Notes: generated by a model from the sequence alone, not told the origin. DNA of 64,000 bases from Dongia_B soli (GCF_034044715.1 NZ_JAXCLW010000003.1:1-64000); one strand, 5' to 3'; counted from the first letter of the stretch, positions 44,987 to 54,796 are shown. A program made the numbers and translations.

Positions 44987-45048
44987 GTCGCGGTGTGGTG
45001 CAGTTAACAGCGCTGAAGGCGTCGCTGTTAGCCGTACCACACCGCGAC
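44987..45048. repeat. Large near-perfect hairpin, two-part stem
   Basis: GTCGCGGTGTGGT (44987-44999) pairs exactly with ACCACACCGCGAC (45036-45048), and inside it TAACAGCG (45005-45012) pairs exactly with CGCTGTTA (45023-45030). The loop is 10 bases. It begins 24 bases after the AhpD-like stop. No T-run follows on the plus strand. It may be a bidirectional transcription stop, an RNA-stabilising structure or a small palindromic repeat element. Confidence 0.7.
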
Positions 45049-45260
45049 AAGCAAGATGGTTACCGTCCCGACAGCCGTGACTCAAGCCCGAGGTGACAGG
45101 CAATTGTTGTAGACAGATGTAACGGCTGTCGCCAACAAAGTTGATAACAATTCTGTTTGTGTTGCTTCCCTGCCTGCGCGTCCCTCCTGCGCGGAAAGAG
45201 AGTTTGACTTAACGCTTTGGCTGCGAAATTGTGTGCGCCCAAGTGGTCTGGAGGATTGAG

Positions 45261-46421
45261 ATGCAGGGGGGCAATGACGCCATCAATTGGCGCACGCTGA
45301 TCGCGGCCTGTGCAGCAGTATGTGTTTTCGCTTTTTCGCTCGGCGAAATCTTTCCGCTTTTGTCACTGAACATGGAAAGCTGGGGAACCAGCGCCCATGT
45401 CATCGGCCTTAACTCTTCCATGGCCCCTGTCGGCATCCTGCTGGCCGGATTGGTGATTCCCAAGCTGTCGCATACCTTCGGAGCGAAGCCCGTTGCTATT
45501 TTTATGGCCGCTTTGACCGGGGTGATTTTTCTCGCCTATCCGACGTTTCCGAATCTGCCGTCTTGGTTTGTTCTGCGTTTGCTTCAGGGCATCAGCGTTT
45601 CGACCTTGTTTGCCCTGAGCGAAGCCTGGGTCCTTGGCAGCGCGACGGGGAAAAGCCGTGGCATCGTGGTCGGCATCTATGCGACCTGCATATCGGCGAC
45701 CTTCGGCATCGGCCCGGCCGTCGTCGGCTGGGCCGGCATTCACGGTTACCTTCCCTTCGTGATCGGCGCGGCCATCCTGTTTGTCGCCATTCTACCGATT
45801 ACCCTGGTCAGTCCGAGGTCCGCGGCGGTCGAGCAGGCACATGTCTCCATGCTCGGCTTTCTGCCCAAGGCGCCGTTACTGCTGATCGGCATCTGCGTAC
45901 ATGCCATGTTCGATGGCGGCATGTTGGCCTTCCTGTCGGTCTATGGCGTCAAGATGAATATGGACGTGGAAAGTGCCGCGCTTACCTTGACCGCGCTCTC
46001 TTTCGGCAATGTCTTCTTTCAAATTCCCATCGGCTGGATTGCCGATCGGACATCCAAACGCGGCACCATCATCGCCTGCTTCATTGTCGCCGCGATCGGA
46101 TTGGCGATCCTGCCCTTCGTCGTCACGACGATTTGGGTCTGGCCGCTCCTCCCGGTTCTGGGTGCGGCCGGGTTTGGCATTTATACGGTCGGTCTTGCGG
46201 AACTTGGCGACCGGTTCAGCGGTGCCGATCTGATCGCCGGCACGTCATCTTTCGCCGCCATGTGGGGCGTGGGATCGCTGATCGGCTCGGTCATCTGCGG
46301 CCTGGCCATGGATATCGCTGGGCCACACGGCTTCCCCGGCATCCTGCTTATTGTCTTCACCTTATATCTCGCTGCTCAGGCAATACGCATGCGGAAGATC
46401 AGGGTGGCGCGCGCCGGTTAA
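45261..46421 (+). CDS. MFS transporter
   Basis: A 386-residue major facilitator with twelve membrane helices in two halves. The N-terminal half includes SLNMESWGTSAHVIGLNSSMAPVGILLAG and LRLLQGISVSTLFALSEAWVLG (helices 2-4), a pattern seen in YcaD-like drug or metabolite exporters. The second half has PIGWIADRTSKRGTI, the A-like motif. GGAGG lies 8 bases before the ATG at 45261; the frame is open to 45231. It ends 3 bases before the convergent PLP decarboxylase gene. Substrate unknown. Confidence 0.9.
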   Translation: MQGGNDAINWRTLIAACAAVCVFAFSLGEIFPLLSLNMESWGTSAHVIGLNSSMAPVGILLAGLVIPKLSHTFGAKPVAIFMAALTGVIFLAYPTFPNLPSWFVLRLLQGISVSTLFALSEAWVLGSATGKSRGIVVGIYATCISATFGIGPAVVGWAGIHGYLPFVIGAAILFVAILPITLVSPRSAAVEQAHVSMLGFLPKAPLLLIGICVHAMFDGGMLAFLSVYGVKMNMDVESAALTLTALSFGNVFFQIPIGWIADRTSKRGTIIACFIVAAIGLAILPFVVTTIWVWPLLPVLGAAGFGIYTVGLAELGDRFSGADLIAGTSSFAAMWGVGSLIGSVICGLAMDIAGPHGFPGILLIVFTLYLAAQAIRMRKIRVARAG

Positions 46422-46424
46422 TCG

Positions 46425-47864
46425 CTACCGCTCCTGCGATACAAGATCCGCATTTTCGTCGCGGGCGAGCATCGGTACGACATTGCCTTCGAGCGTCAAC
46501 ATGACGGCCGCCGCGCGCTGGCGGCCGCAATACTGGAACATCTCTTCCAGCGTATAGGCGCCGACATCGAGCAAAGCCACGATATCTCCCGGTATCGTCG
46601 CAGCCGGCAGCCGGCGCGTGGCCGGCAAACGGATGATGTCACTCCGTAACTCTTCCTGCTGCGCTGGCGTCAGATCGGGCAAACGAGAGAGGACCTTTTT
46701 AAAGAGGTATTCGCCCTCGACATCGAAGAAACAGTCGGCGGAATCGCAGAGCGGGCCGACGACGCGGAAATCCGCCATCTCGCTCGCCTGAGCGCGGCCG
46801 GCATTGACCATGTGGTAATACCAACGCACGGCCGCCGCATCGATCATCAGGTTGTAACCGGCATCGAGGTAGATCCAGGGATGACCGCCACGCTGCCGGC
46901 AGCTCTCGATCGTCGTCAACAGGAGGGCAGCATTGCCGACCATGGCGCGGCCGGGCTCGAACAGCAGCTCGACCTCCGTTCCGATCAGCTTTCGTGCGGT
47001 AGCAGCGACATCGCTCACCATAGCCTCGGCCTTGCGCATCGCTCCATATTGGCCAAATTCATTGCTGCCGGCCGGCTGGTGGCTGTAATCGATGGGATAG
47101 CCACCGCCCAGATTGACATGGCTGAGCGCGGCGCCGAGCTGCTGCTGCACGCGCTTTGCCTGTTCGGCGGCGAAGCTCACGCTGCGCAGATAGGCTTCAG
47201 TATCGTCGACCTGCGATCCGATATGAAGATGAATGCCGACGACGTCGACGGCATCGCCGGCCTTTTTCAACCAAGCGAGCGCTTCTGCAAACTCATCCTG
47301 CGTCATGCCGAATTTGCTGGTGGCGCTGCCGGTCTGAATGCCGGGCGTCGCGCCGCCGGCAATTCCCGGCACCAAGCGTAGAGAAACGCGCGCCTTTCGG
47401 CCCGCTGCCCGCGCCCGTTCGCCGATCCGGCGCAACTCATAGACCGCATCGACATTGATGGCCTGGATATCCAGCGCGATTGCGTGGTCGATCTCCGACG
47501 CAGATTTCGCAACCCCATTGAAGACAATCTGCCGTGGCGCGTAGCCGGCACGCTGTGCCTTGTAGAGCTCCCCACCGGAATTCACTTCGATATCGAGGCC
47601 ATCCTCATGGAAAATCTCCAGCACCCGTCGATTGGAACAGGCCTTGCTGGCATAGAAGACCCGTGCCCTTTGGTGACCGGCGCGCGCTCCCGCGAGAAAG
47701 CTCGATGCATTGTGCCGCAACTGCCGCTCGGAAAAAACGAAGAGCGGCGTTCCATGCTCCTGGCCAAGGGCCACCAGATCGTGCCCATCGAAGGTCAGAT
47801 GCGTATCGCGTTCATCAAATCCTGCCGGCAGAATCGTCTTCTTCGTCATCTCGCTTTGGGACAT
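46425..47864 (-). CDS. Fold-type III PLP decarboxylase (diaminopimelate decarboxylase-like)
   Basis: A 479-residue enzyme of the LysA/ornithine decarboxylase group. The PLP lysine is in VFYASKACSN (about residue 60). HLHIGSQVDD, NLGGGYPIDY, LLFEPGRAMVGNAALLL and GPLCDSADCFF (the Cys-x-Ser substrate loop) are family motifs. LysA acts on the D-centre of meso-diaminopimelate; relatives act on D-ornithine or D-lysine. The ATG at 47864 has GGAG 7 bases upstream; a TTG lies four codons earlier. It is at the end of the third importer operon, 40 bases after the M81 gene, so a degradative role is more likely than lysine biosynthesis. It is longer than typical LysA (about 420). Confidence 0.87.
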   Translation of the reverse strand: MSQSEMTKKTILPAGFDERDTHLTFDGHDLVALGQEHGTPLFVFSERQLRHNASSFLAGARAGHQRARVFYASKACSNRRVLEIFHEDGLDIEVNSGGELYKAQRAGYAPRQIVFNGVAKSASEIDHAIALDIQAINVDAVYELRRIGERARAAGRKARVSLRLVPGIAGGATPGIQTGSATSKFGMTQDEFAEALAWLKKAGDAVDVVGIHLHIGSQVDDTEAYLRSVSFAAEQAKRVQQQLGAALSHVNLGGGYPIDYSHQPAGSNEFGQYGAMRKAEAMVSDVAATARKLIGTEVELLFEPGRAMVGNAALLLTTIESCRQRGGHPWIYLDAGYNLMIDAAAVRWYYHMVNAGRAQASEMADFRVVGPLCDSADCFFDVEGEYLFKKVLSRLPDLTPAQQEELRSDIIRLPATRRLPAATIPGDIVALLDVGAYTLEEMFQYCGRQRAAAVMLTLEGNVVPMLARDENADLVSQER

Positions 47865-47904
47865 ATCGGACTCCAATAGACTGATCGTCGACGGATCGAG
47901 GTCA

Positions 47905-49413
47905 TCAGGCCCTGACTGGCCGCTGCATATTACGATCGATCGGATAGATCGGCCGCGGCACGTTCACATAGGGCAGCTTCTCGAGCTGCAAGGTGCACAG
48001 CGCGCCGCTATCGCAGACGATCACCTTCCCCGCGATCGGCTCAAAGGCCGCCCGGAAATGCTGCATCGATTTCAGCCCGACCACCGTCTTTGCCGCCGGG
48101 TCGATACCGAAGGCGCGGAACTGCTGCAGGTCGAGCATCTGCGCCGGCAAGGTCGTGACCAGGATGTCGAAACCATCGACTTGAATGACCGCCACCGGAC
48201 CCCAGCTGAGATTGAGCCCGCCCACCATCGGTCCATCGCCCACATAATCGCCGTCGCTGATCAGCTTCAGCTTTCCGGTCAGATTGAGCGGTCCTCCGCC
48301 GAAGCGCGGATCGGTCTTGCCGCCGAGCCGCACCTGCACCGTTTCGCCGATCTTATGTTGCCGAAGCTGCATCGCCGTTTCCGGATCGACGATCGGGCCA
48401 AAACAGGCGTCCTCGATTTTAGCCTCCAGCAAGGCGCGGAGCAATTCGGTGGAATCGCCGTAGCCGCCGCCTCCCGGATTATCGGCATAATCGGCAACGA
48501 TGATGGGACCACCATCGCGCTTATAGGACTTGCAGATCGCCGCCGCTTCCTCGACCGCCATATAGGTATTCAAGACGTCGAAGCGCTTCTCCCAGATCTC
48601 GTCAGCGATCGCTTCGGCGAATTTGCGATGCTCCGCCATGTCGCCCTGCCCTGTCACCAGAACCGTCGGACCCACTTCCTCGATATCGGCATTGCCGAAA
48701 CCGGCATTGATGCTGACGGCAAAGACATCGGTTTCCTGTTCGTAGGCGATGGCGCGCTTGATCCAATCGATCATTGGCCCCACATCGGTGCGCCCGCCAT
48801 TCGCCTCGTCCAGCATCGGCAGGCGCGCGGCTATGGTAACTGGCTTGATCTCGCCTGCCATGGTCCGATGCAGAATGTCGCCGGCCTGCCGGCCGCGCTC
48901 GCGCATGTCGACATGGGGGTAAGTCTTATAGGAGACGATGATCTGCGCGAAATCGCACATCTTGCGCGTCACGTTGGCATGGAGATCCAGTGTAATGGCG
49001 ATCGGCAAATCAGGGCCAACCACGGCGCGCAGACGCTCCAGCAACTCGCCCTCGCCGTCCTGGCAGAAATCCGTCACCATGGCGCCGTGCAGGCCGAGCA
49101 GGATGCCGTTGAGCTTGCCTTTGTGCTCCTTCGCCGCGGCAACGATCGGCCCAGTGAGCCGGTCGAAGGCGTCCCGTGTCACGCGTCCGGCCGGCTGGGC
49201 CGAGGCACTCAGCACATGGACGATCTGCCAGCCGTTCCGTCGCCCCGCATCGAGAAAGCCCGCGAGTTCCGTATTGGCATTGCCCCGCTCGGCAATCGCT
49301 TCCTTGCCTTCGAAATAGCAATAGCGATCCATGAACGCGGCGTAATCCGTCGCACGCACGCTGAAAGTGTTGGTTTCATGGGCGAATTCGGCGGTCAGAA
49401 CGGTGAAGCTCAT
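47905..49413 (-). CDS. M81 family metallopeptidase (MlrC-like)
   Basis: A 502-residue protein of the M81/MlrC family, which includes the enzyme that cleaves the linear tetrapeptide of microcystin. Family stretches are TAEFAHETNTFS at the N-terminus, GILLGLHGAMV, ITLDLHANVT with metal-binding Asp and His (about residue 165), SYKTYPHVDMRERG, and DNPGGGGYGDSTELL (about 325). Cytoplasmic, with no signal peptide. It follows the importer genes by 18 bases, so it probably cleaves the imported peptide or amide. Most M81 members have unknown substrates. Confidence 0.92.
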   Translation of the reverse strand: MSFTVLTAEFAHETNTFSVRATDYAAFMDRYCYFEGKEAIAERGNANTELAGFLDAGRRNGWQIVHVLSASAQPAGRVTRDAFDRLTGPIVAAAKEHKGKLNGILLGLHGAMVTDFCQDGEGELLERLRAVVGPDLPIAITLDLHANVTRKMCDFAQIIVSYKTYPHVDMRERGRQAGDILHRTMAGEIKPVTIAARLPMLDEANGGRTDVGPMIDWIKRAIAYEQETDVFAVSINAGFGNADIEEVGPTVLVTGQGDMAEHRKFAEAIADEIWEKRFDVLNTYMAVEEAAAICKSYKRDGGPIIVADYADNPGGGGYGDSTELLRALLEAKIEDACFGPIVDPETAMQLRQHKIGETVQVRLGGKTDPRFGGGPLNLTGKLKLISDGDYVGDGPMVGGLNLSWGPVAVIQVDGFDILVTTLPAQMLDLQQFRAFGIDPAAKTVVGLKSMQHFRAAFEPIAGKVIVCDSGALCTLQLEKLPYVNVPRPIYPIDRNMQRPVRA

Positions 49414-49431
49414 GTCTTTTTCCCCGACGGC

Positions 49432-50403
49432 TTATTGTTGGTCGATTGGATGATGGCAGGCGGTGCTATGATCATTTGCGCTGGCGATCAGTTCCGGTCG
49501 CTCGTGCCGGCAGAGTTCGCTGGCGCGCGGACATCTGGCGGCGAAGGCACAGCCCGGCGGCAGATCGAAAGCGCTCGGGATCTCACCGCTGAGCCGCGTC
49601 ACCACGCGCCGCTTCGCCGGATCGGGCTCAAAATTGCTGTCGAGCAGCGCGCGCGTATAAGGATGGCGCGGCGCGGCATTCTTGGCCGGCATGGTTTCGA
49701 CGATGCGCCCCAAATACATCACCACCACCCGGTCGCAGAAATACCGGACCAGACCGAGATCGTGGGAGATGAAGAGATAGGTCAGCCCATATTCCGTCTT
49801 CAACCCTTCCAGAAGGTTGATCACCTGCGCCTGGATCGAGACGTCGAGTGAGGCCGTGGGCTCGTCGAGCACCAGGAAGGAGGGTTGCAGGATCAGCGCA
49901 CGAGCGATGCCGATGCGCTGTTTCTGCCCACCGGAGAGCTGATGAGGATAGGCTTCCGCCATCTTGCGGCTCAGCCCCACTACATCCATCAGCCTGTCGA
50001 CCTTGGCCGCGGCTTCGCCGCGCGCCAGCCGGATGCCCTGCACCTGCAACGGCTCCAGCAGCGCCTCGCGGATCGAATAGCGCGGATCGATCGCTGAATA
50101 GGGGTCCTGGAACACCATCTGCATGCGCTGCCTCAGCTTCCGCAAGCGCCGCGCCGGCAAGCTCCCGAGATCGATGCCGTCAAACATCACCTTGCCGCCG
50201 CTGGCATCGAGGAGCCGCAGCACGAGCCGTGCCAGTGTTGATTTTCCGCAGCCGGATTCGCCGACCACCCCGGTGACCTGTCCCGTCGCGATATCGAGCG
50301 AGACATCATTGACTGCACGCAGCACGCGGCGCTCGCCAAACAGGCCGGCACGGCTATGGAAATCGCGGCTCAGATACCGCAGGCTCACCAGTACATCAGC
50401 CAT
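49432..50403 (-). CDS. ABC transporter ATP-binding protein, DppF type
   Basis: A 323-residue ATPase subunit of the third importer. Walker A GESGCGKST (about residue 49), signature LSGGQKQRIGIARAL and Walker B FLVLDEPTASLD are intact. The C-terminal CAFAARCPRASELCRHERP Cys-rich extension is present. Its start overlaps the DppD-type gene by 8 bases. Confidence 0.94.
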   Translation of the reverse strand: MADVLVSLRYLSRDFHSRAGLFGERRVLRAVNDVSLDIATGQVTGVVGESGCGKSTLARLVLRLLDASGGKVMFDGIDLGSLPARRLRKLRQRMQMVFQDPYSAIDPRYSIREALLEPLQVQGIRLARGEAAAKVDRLMDVVGLSRKMAEAYPHQLSGGQKQRIGIARALILQPSFLVLDEPTASLDVSIQAQVINLLEGLKTEYGLTYLFISHDLGLVRYFCDRVVVMYLGRIVETMPAKNAAPRHPYTRALLDSNFEPDPAKRRVVTRLSGEIPSAFDLPPGCAFAARCPRASELCRHERPELIASANDHSTACHHPIDQQ

Positions 50404-51394
50404 GCCGCATCCCTTTGGCAGGCGCGGACTCGCCGGCGAAATGGCAAGCTGCCAGGCCGCAACCAGTCAGGCCACCAACACCCACCGGCTCCAACGGCGG
50501 CACCGTATCGCAGCAGACCGCCTGGGCGAGCGCGCAGCGCGGATGGAAGCGGCAACCTGAAGGATAATCAAGCACGCTCGGCACCATGCCGGGAATACCG
50601 GTCAAGCTACCGGGCTGCGAGGCCGTGCGCGGAATACAGCCGATCAGCGCTCGCGTATATGGATGCTGGGGTGCGGCGAAAATCTCCGTCACCGTATTTC
50701 TCTCTGCGACACGCCCGGCATAGAGCACCACCACCCGGTCGCAGGTCTGCGCGACGACGCCCATGTCGTGGGTGATCAACATCAAGGCGAGACCTCGGTC
50801 GCGAACCAGTTCGACCAGGATCTGCATAATCTGCGCCTGGATGGTGACGTCGAGCGCGGTAGTTGGCTCATCGGCGATGATGAGATCGGGATCGGCGGCG
50901 AGCGCCATGGCAATGACGATGCGCTGCTTCATGCCGCCGGAAAGCTGATGCGGATACTGGTCGTGCACCACCTCCGCTTCGGAAATGCGCAATTGCTGCA
51001 TCAGATCGATGCTGCGCGCTTTCGCTTCGGCCGGAACCAAGCCGAGATGCAGCCGGGATACCTGATCGATCTGGCTGCCGACGGTCAGCACCGGATCCAG
51101 CGATGTCATCGGGTTCTGCGTGATGAGGGCGATGCGCCGGCCGCGCAAGGCGCGGTACTCTTTCTCTTTCAGCCGCGTAAGATCGATACCGTCAAACAGC
51201 ACCTGACCGCTGGTGATGCGCCCGCGGATCAGCGGCAGCAACCCCATGACGCTCATCGCCGTCAGGGATTTGCCCGAACCGGATTCGCCGACAACGCCGA
51301 GAATCTCGCCCTTGCCGAGATCGAAGGAGATCCGGTCCAGCGGTTGCATGCGGCCGATGGTGATGGAGAGGTCGCGTACCGACAGCAGCGCCAC
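50396..51394 (-). CDS. ABC transporter ATP-binding protein, DppD type
   Basis: A 332-residue ATPase subunit. It has Walker A GESGSGKSLT (about residue 36), signature LSGGMKQRIVIAMALAAD and Walker B LIIADEPTTALD. The C-terminal FHPRCALAQAVCCDTVPP Cys cluster has an extra Cys compared with the usual pattern. The start codon is GTG at 51394, 3 bases after the DppC-type stop. Confidence 0.93.
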   Translation of the reverse strand: MALLSVRDLSITIGRMQPLDRISFDLGKGEILGVVGESGSGKSLTAMSVMGLLPLIRGRITSGQVLFDGIDLTRLKEKEYRALRGRRIALITQNPMTSLDPVLTVGSQIDQVSRLHLGLVPAEAKARSIDLMQQLRISEAEVVHDQYPHQLSGGMKQRIVIAMALAADPDLIIADEPTTALDVTIQAQIMQILVELVRDRGLALMLITHDMGVVAQTCDRVVVLYAGRVAERNTVTEIFAAPQHPYTRALIGCIPRTASQPGSLTGIPGMVPSVLDYPSGCRFHPRCALAQAVCCDTVPPLEPVGVGGLTGCGLAACHFAGESAPAKGMRHG

Positions 51395-51397
51395 GGC

Positions 51398-52246
51398 TCA
51401 GCTCTCCCGCACCCGGCCGCGGATATCCAAAGCCTGGATGACCGCATCGCCGCAGAGATTGATGGCAATCACCGTCAACGCCACGGTGAGGCCGGGAAAG
51501 ATGATGATCCAGGGGGCGAGGAAGATCTGCGCCGTGCCGCTATTCATCATGGCACCCCAGCTCGGCGTCGGCGGCTGTGCACCGAGGCCGAAAAAGCCCA
51601 GAGTCGCCTCCAGGATGATGGCATCGCCTGTTGCGAGCATGCCGCAGACCAGGACCGGCGCGAGGGCGTTGGGAATGAGATGACGGAACAGCACATGCAG
51701 ATGGCCGGCGCCAAGATTGATCGTCGCTTCCACATATGTTTCGCCTTTGAGGCTCATGATCTGCGCCCGTGTCAGCCGCGTGAACTGCGCAAGATAGGCG
51801 ATGCCGATCGCCATCATCGTGCTCTCGAGGCCGGGTCCGATGATGGCGACGAAGATAAGGGCGATGAGGATTTCCGGAAAGGACCAGCTGAGGTCCACCA
51901 CTGCGGTCACGGCGCGGTCGAAGGCGCCCCCGAAATAACCGGCCGCCGCGCCAAGTGACATGCCGACAAAGACCGAGACGCAGATCGAGACGACGCTGAC
52001 GGTGAGCGAGGTGCGCGCGCCGAAGATGATCCGCGAGAGCACATCCCGGCCAAATTCATCTGTCCCGAGCCAATGCGCCATCGATGGCGCCTGGCTCGAA
52101 ATGGAGAGATCCTGCACATCATAGGGATAGGGCGCGATCCACGGAGCGAATATGGCGCAGAGCACGACGATCGCCAGGAACAGCGCGGAGATGCCGCCGC
52201 GCGGCGTCAGGACGACCCGCCCAAATGTACCGGCCTGTGCCACCAT
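51398..52246 (-). CDS. ABC transporter permease, DppC type
   Basis: A 282-residue inner-membrane permease. MVAQAGTFGRVVLTPRGG leads into the first membrane helix, followed by WLGTDEFGRDVLSRIIFGARTSL and the EAA-type loop YVEATINLGAGHLHVLFRHLIPN. GLGAQPPTPSWGAMMNSG is the C-terminal hallmark. The frame is open far upstream, but TGATG at 52244-52248 couples its ATG to the DppB-type stop and fixes the start. Confidence 0.93.
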   Translation of the reverse strand: MVAQAGTFGRVVLTPRGGISALFLAIVVLCAIFAPWIAPYPYDVQDLSISSQAPSMAHWLGTDEFGRDVLSRIIFGARTSLTVSVVSICVSVFVGMSLGAAAGYFGGAFDRAVTAVVDLSWSFPEILIALIFVAIIGPGLESTMMAIGIAYLAQFTRLTRAQIMSLKGETYVEATINLGAGHLHVLFRHLIPNALAPVLVCGMLATGDAIILEATLGFFGLGAQPPTPSWGAMMNSGTAQIFLAPWIIIFPGLTVALTVIAINLCGDAVIQALDIRGRVRES

Positions 52247-53172
52247 CACTTCAAATTCCCTCTGACGCGCGGATCGACCGCCGCCTGGATGAGATCGCCG
52301 AGGAAGGTGCCTAGCATGACCGCGATCGCCAGCATCAGCAGGCAACCCTGCACCACCGGATAATCCCGTTGATTGAGCGATTTGATCAGGAGGGTCCCCA
52401 GGCCTGGCCTCGCGAAGACGATTTCGACCGTGACAGCGCCGCCCAGGATCCATCCGATGCGCAGACCGAGAATTGTGATCACCGGCAACAGCGCATGACG
52501 CAGCACATGCCGCAACTGGATGCGGAGCGGTGCCAGGCCCTTGGCATGCAGCAGCGTCACAAAGTCTTTCTGTGCCACATCCACCATGGCGACCCGCGTC
52601 ACCCGCGCCACCAGCGCCGTCCCGCCAAGACCGACGGTTAATACCGGCAGCACAAGCGAATGCCAGTTCCGCGCCCCCGATACCGGGAACCAGCCGAGTT
52701 GCACCGAAAAAACCAGGATCATCAACAGGCCGAGCCAAAAGCTCGGCACCGTCGAGCCCAGCAGAATAAGCGCCATGACGCCGCGATCGAGTGCGCTGTC
52801 CTTGTAGATCGCGGCCAAACTGCCGGTCACGATGCCGACCACGGTCGAGAACAGCAAAGCCAGACCACCGAGCGCCAGGCTATAAGGCAGGTTCTGGGTG
52901 ATCAGCGAACTGACCGGACGACGTAGGATGATGGCCTCGCCGAGATCTCCGTTCAGCAGCTTTTTAAGCCAGATCACATATTGTTCGACCAGAGAGCGGT
53001 CGAGGCCGTATTTAGCAGTTAGAATCGCCTTCTGTTCCGGCGTCGATCCGGTGCGTATCAGGTTGTCGATCGGATCGCCGGGAATGAGATGGATGATCAG
53101 AAAAATGATCATCGACACGGCGAGGAAGACCGGGACGAGCATCACCAGCCGCCTTACAGCGAAACTCAGCAT
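52246..53172 (-). CDS. ABC transporter permease, DppB type
   Basis: A 308-residue inner-membrane permease. RRLVMLVPVFLAVSMIIFLIIHLIPGDPI is the DppB-type first helix. YGLDRSLVEQYVIWLKKLLNGDLGEA is the periplasmic loop, and FVTLLHAKGLAPLRIQLRHVLRHALLP is the EAA-type loop. It lies 34 bases after the binding-protein gene on the same strand. Confidence 0.93.
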   Translation of the reverse strand: MLSFAVRRLVMLVPVFLAVSMIIFLIIHLIPGDPIDNLIRTGSTPEQKAILTAKYGLDRSLVEQYVIWLKKLLNGDLGEAIILRRPVSSLITQNLPYSLALGGLALLFSTVVGIVTGSLAAIYKDSALDRGVMALILLGSTVPSFWLGLLMILVFSVQLGWFPVSGARNWHSLVLPVLTVGLGGTALVARVTRVAMVDVAQKDFVTLLHAKGLAPLRIQLRHVLRHALLPVITILGLRIGWILGGAVTVEIVFARPGLGTLLIKSLNQRDYPVVQGCLLMLAIAVMLGTFLGDLIQAAVDPRVRGNLK

Positions 53173-53206
53173 CCTCGGCCCTCCTCGTCTCTCTCGACAA
53201 GACCGC

Positions 53207-54796
53207 TCAGTCGGCGGCAGCCATGTCTAGGAAGGTTTCCGTGCCGATCTGCGTGCCGCGGATTTTTTGCGGCAGCGTCAACCGGTCCTTGTTATAGGCG
53301 GTGTTCTGCATCGGCTGATAGATCGGCGCGAAAGGAAACTGCGACAGGATATATTCGTGATAGGTCTTGAAATTCGCCACGCGCTCATCCCAGCTGCGTG
53401 ACTGGGTCAGCGCCTTGTTATCGAGCTCATCGGCTTTCGGATCTTTGAACATCGAGATATTCGGATAGCCCAGCCGCTCGCCGTTGAAGAACCAGTCCAG
53501 AATATCCGCATTGCCCCAGCTATAGCTGCGCACGGCAAGCTGATGTTCATTCTTCTTGTACTGGTCGCGGATCGTACTGGAATCGAAGGTGGTGATATCG
53601 GCCTGCATGCCGATTGCCTTTAACTGAGCCTGCACCGCTTCGGTCACGCGCTTGAACTCACTGTCGCTCTGGGTCCAGAGCTTCACTTTCAACGGCTGGC
53701 CATCCTTGACACGAACACCATCGCCGCCGGCCTTCCAGCCGGCTTCCTCAAGCAGCTTCTTGGCCTTCTCGGGGTCGTAGCTAATGTCATATTTCGGATC
53801 GACTTTGGATTCCTGCAGCGAGCTGATCAGGAAATTATGGGCTTCCAGACCAACGCCTTTATAGATGCTGGAAAGGATTTCCTTCTGGTTGATTGCCAGT
53901 GCCGCCGCCTCGCGTACTTTGATGTCAGTGAAAGGCGCCGATGTCACATTGATCGGCATATACATGACATCGAGTCCCGGCATGCTATTCACCGCGATCG
54001 ACTTCTCTTTCTGTAGCTCGGGGATGAATTCAGTCGGCACGCTGAGCAGCATGTCGACACCGCCCGTTTTCAATTCCAGGAAAGCGGTGGATTCCTCGGC
54101 AATCTCGCGGAAGGTCAGTTTCTCGATTTTCGCCGGACCCTTATTGACGCTGAGATCCGAGCCCCAGGTGTAATCGTCATTGCGCGCCAGCACGGTTTCC
54201 TGGCCGACCGTAAAGCTCTCAAGCTTGTAGGGACCCGTGCCGATCGCTTCGGTGATGCCGAATTTGTCGCCGAGGGTCTGATAGGCCTTCGGTTCCGGCA
54301 CGCCCATGAACACGCTGGCGAGGTTGAAGAGCAGATTGGCATCCGGATGCTTCATCTTGAATTTGACGGTGTAGTCATCGACCACGACCACCTGGTCAAT
54401 GCCGCCCACCAGGTATTCGTTGTCGGTCCCCTTGAACAGCGGGATCCAGGCCTCGATCGTCTTCGCGTTAAACGGTTCACCGTTATGGAACTTCACCCCT
54501 TGCCGCAGCTTGAAAGTCCATTCCATGCCGTCCGGCGTCGTCTCCCAAGACGTCGCGAGATGAGGATGGAAGCTATGATCGGCATCCTGCTCCACGAGGC
54601 GGTCATAGATCAGCGAGGTCGCGGTATTGAGGATGCTGGCTTTGATCGGGTTATAGGTCGGCGCGCCGACATCATTGCTGCCGAAGACAACGATCGCTTC
54701 CTGCGCCCAGGCCGACGACATACTTGCCGTGCCCCCCAAAGCGGAGGAGAACAGAATCGCGCTGGAAAAAAGGACTGCTTTTGTCAGTTGCCGCAT
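53207..54796 (-). CDS. Peptide-type ABC solute-binding protein (SBP family 5)
   Basis: A 529-residue periplasmic protein. The start at 54796 gives a proper Sec signal peptide (KAVLFSSAILFSSALGGTA with AWAQ before the mature end); the frame continues open to 54868, where an ATG happens to overlap the regulator stop. The SBP_bac_5 core is seen in LATSWETTPDGMEWTFKLRQGVKFHNGEPFNAKTI and DIKVREAAALAINQKEIL. Its ligand is unknown. Downstream M81 peptidase and PLP decarboxylase point to a peptide or amino-acid amide. Confidence 0.93.
   Translation of the reverse strand: MRQLTKAVLFSSAILFSSALGGTASMSSAWAQEAIVVFGSNDVGAPTYNPIKASILNTATSLIYDRLVEQDADHSFHPHLATSWETTPDGMEWTFKLRQGVKFHNGEPFNAKTIEAWIPLFKGTDNEYLVGGIDQVVVVDDYTVKFKMKHPDANLLFNLASVFMGVPEPKAYQTLGDKFGITEAIGTGPYKLESFTVGQETVLARNDDYTWGSDLSVNKGPAKIEKLTFREIAEESTAFLELKTGGVDMLLSVPTEFIPELQKEKSIAVNSMPGLDVMYMPINVTSAPFTDIKVREAAALAINQKEILSSIYKGVGLEAHNFLISSLQESKVDPKYDISYDPEKAKKLLEEAGWKAGGDGVRVKDGQPLKVKLWTQSDSEFKRVTEAVQAQLKAIGMQADITTFDSSTIRDQYKKNEHQLAVRSYSWGNADILDWFFNGERLGYPNISMFKDPKADELDNKALTQSRSWDERVANFKTYHEYILSQFPFAPIYQPMQNTAYNKDRLTLPQKIRGTQIGTETFLDMAAAD

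Noticed and set aside
47710..49851. Very long plus-strand open frame (over 700 codons) across the decarboxylase and peptidase genes
   Set aside because: It is the mirror of two clearly conserved minus-strand genes, rich in His, Arg and Asp, and has no family motif.
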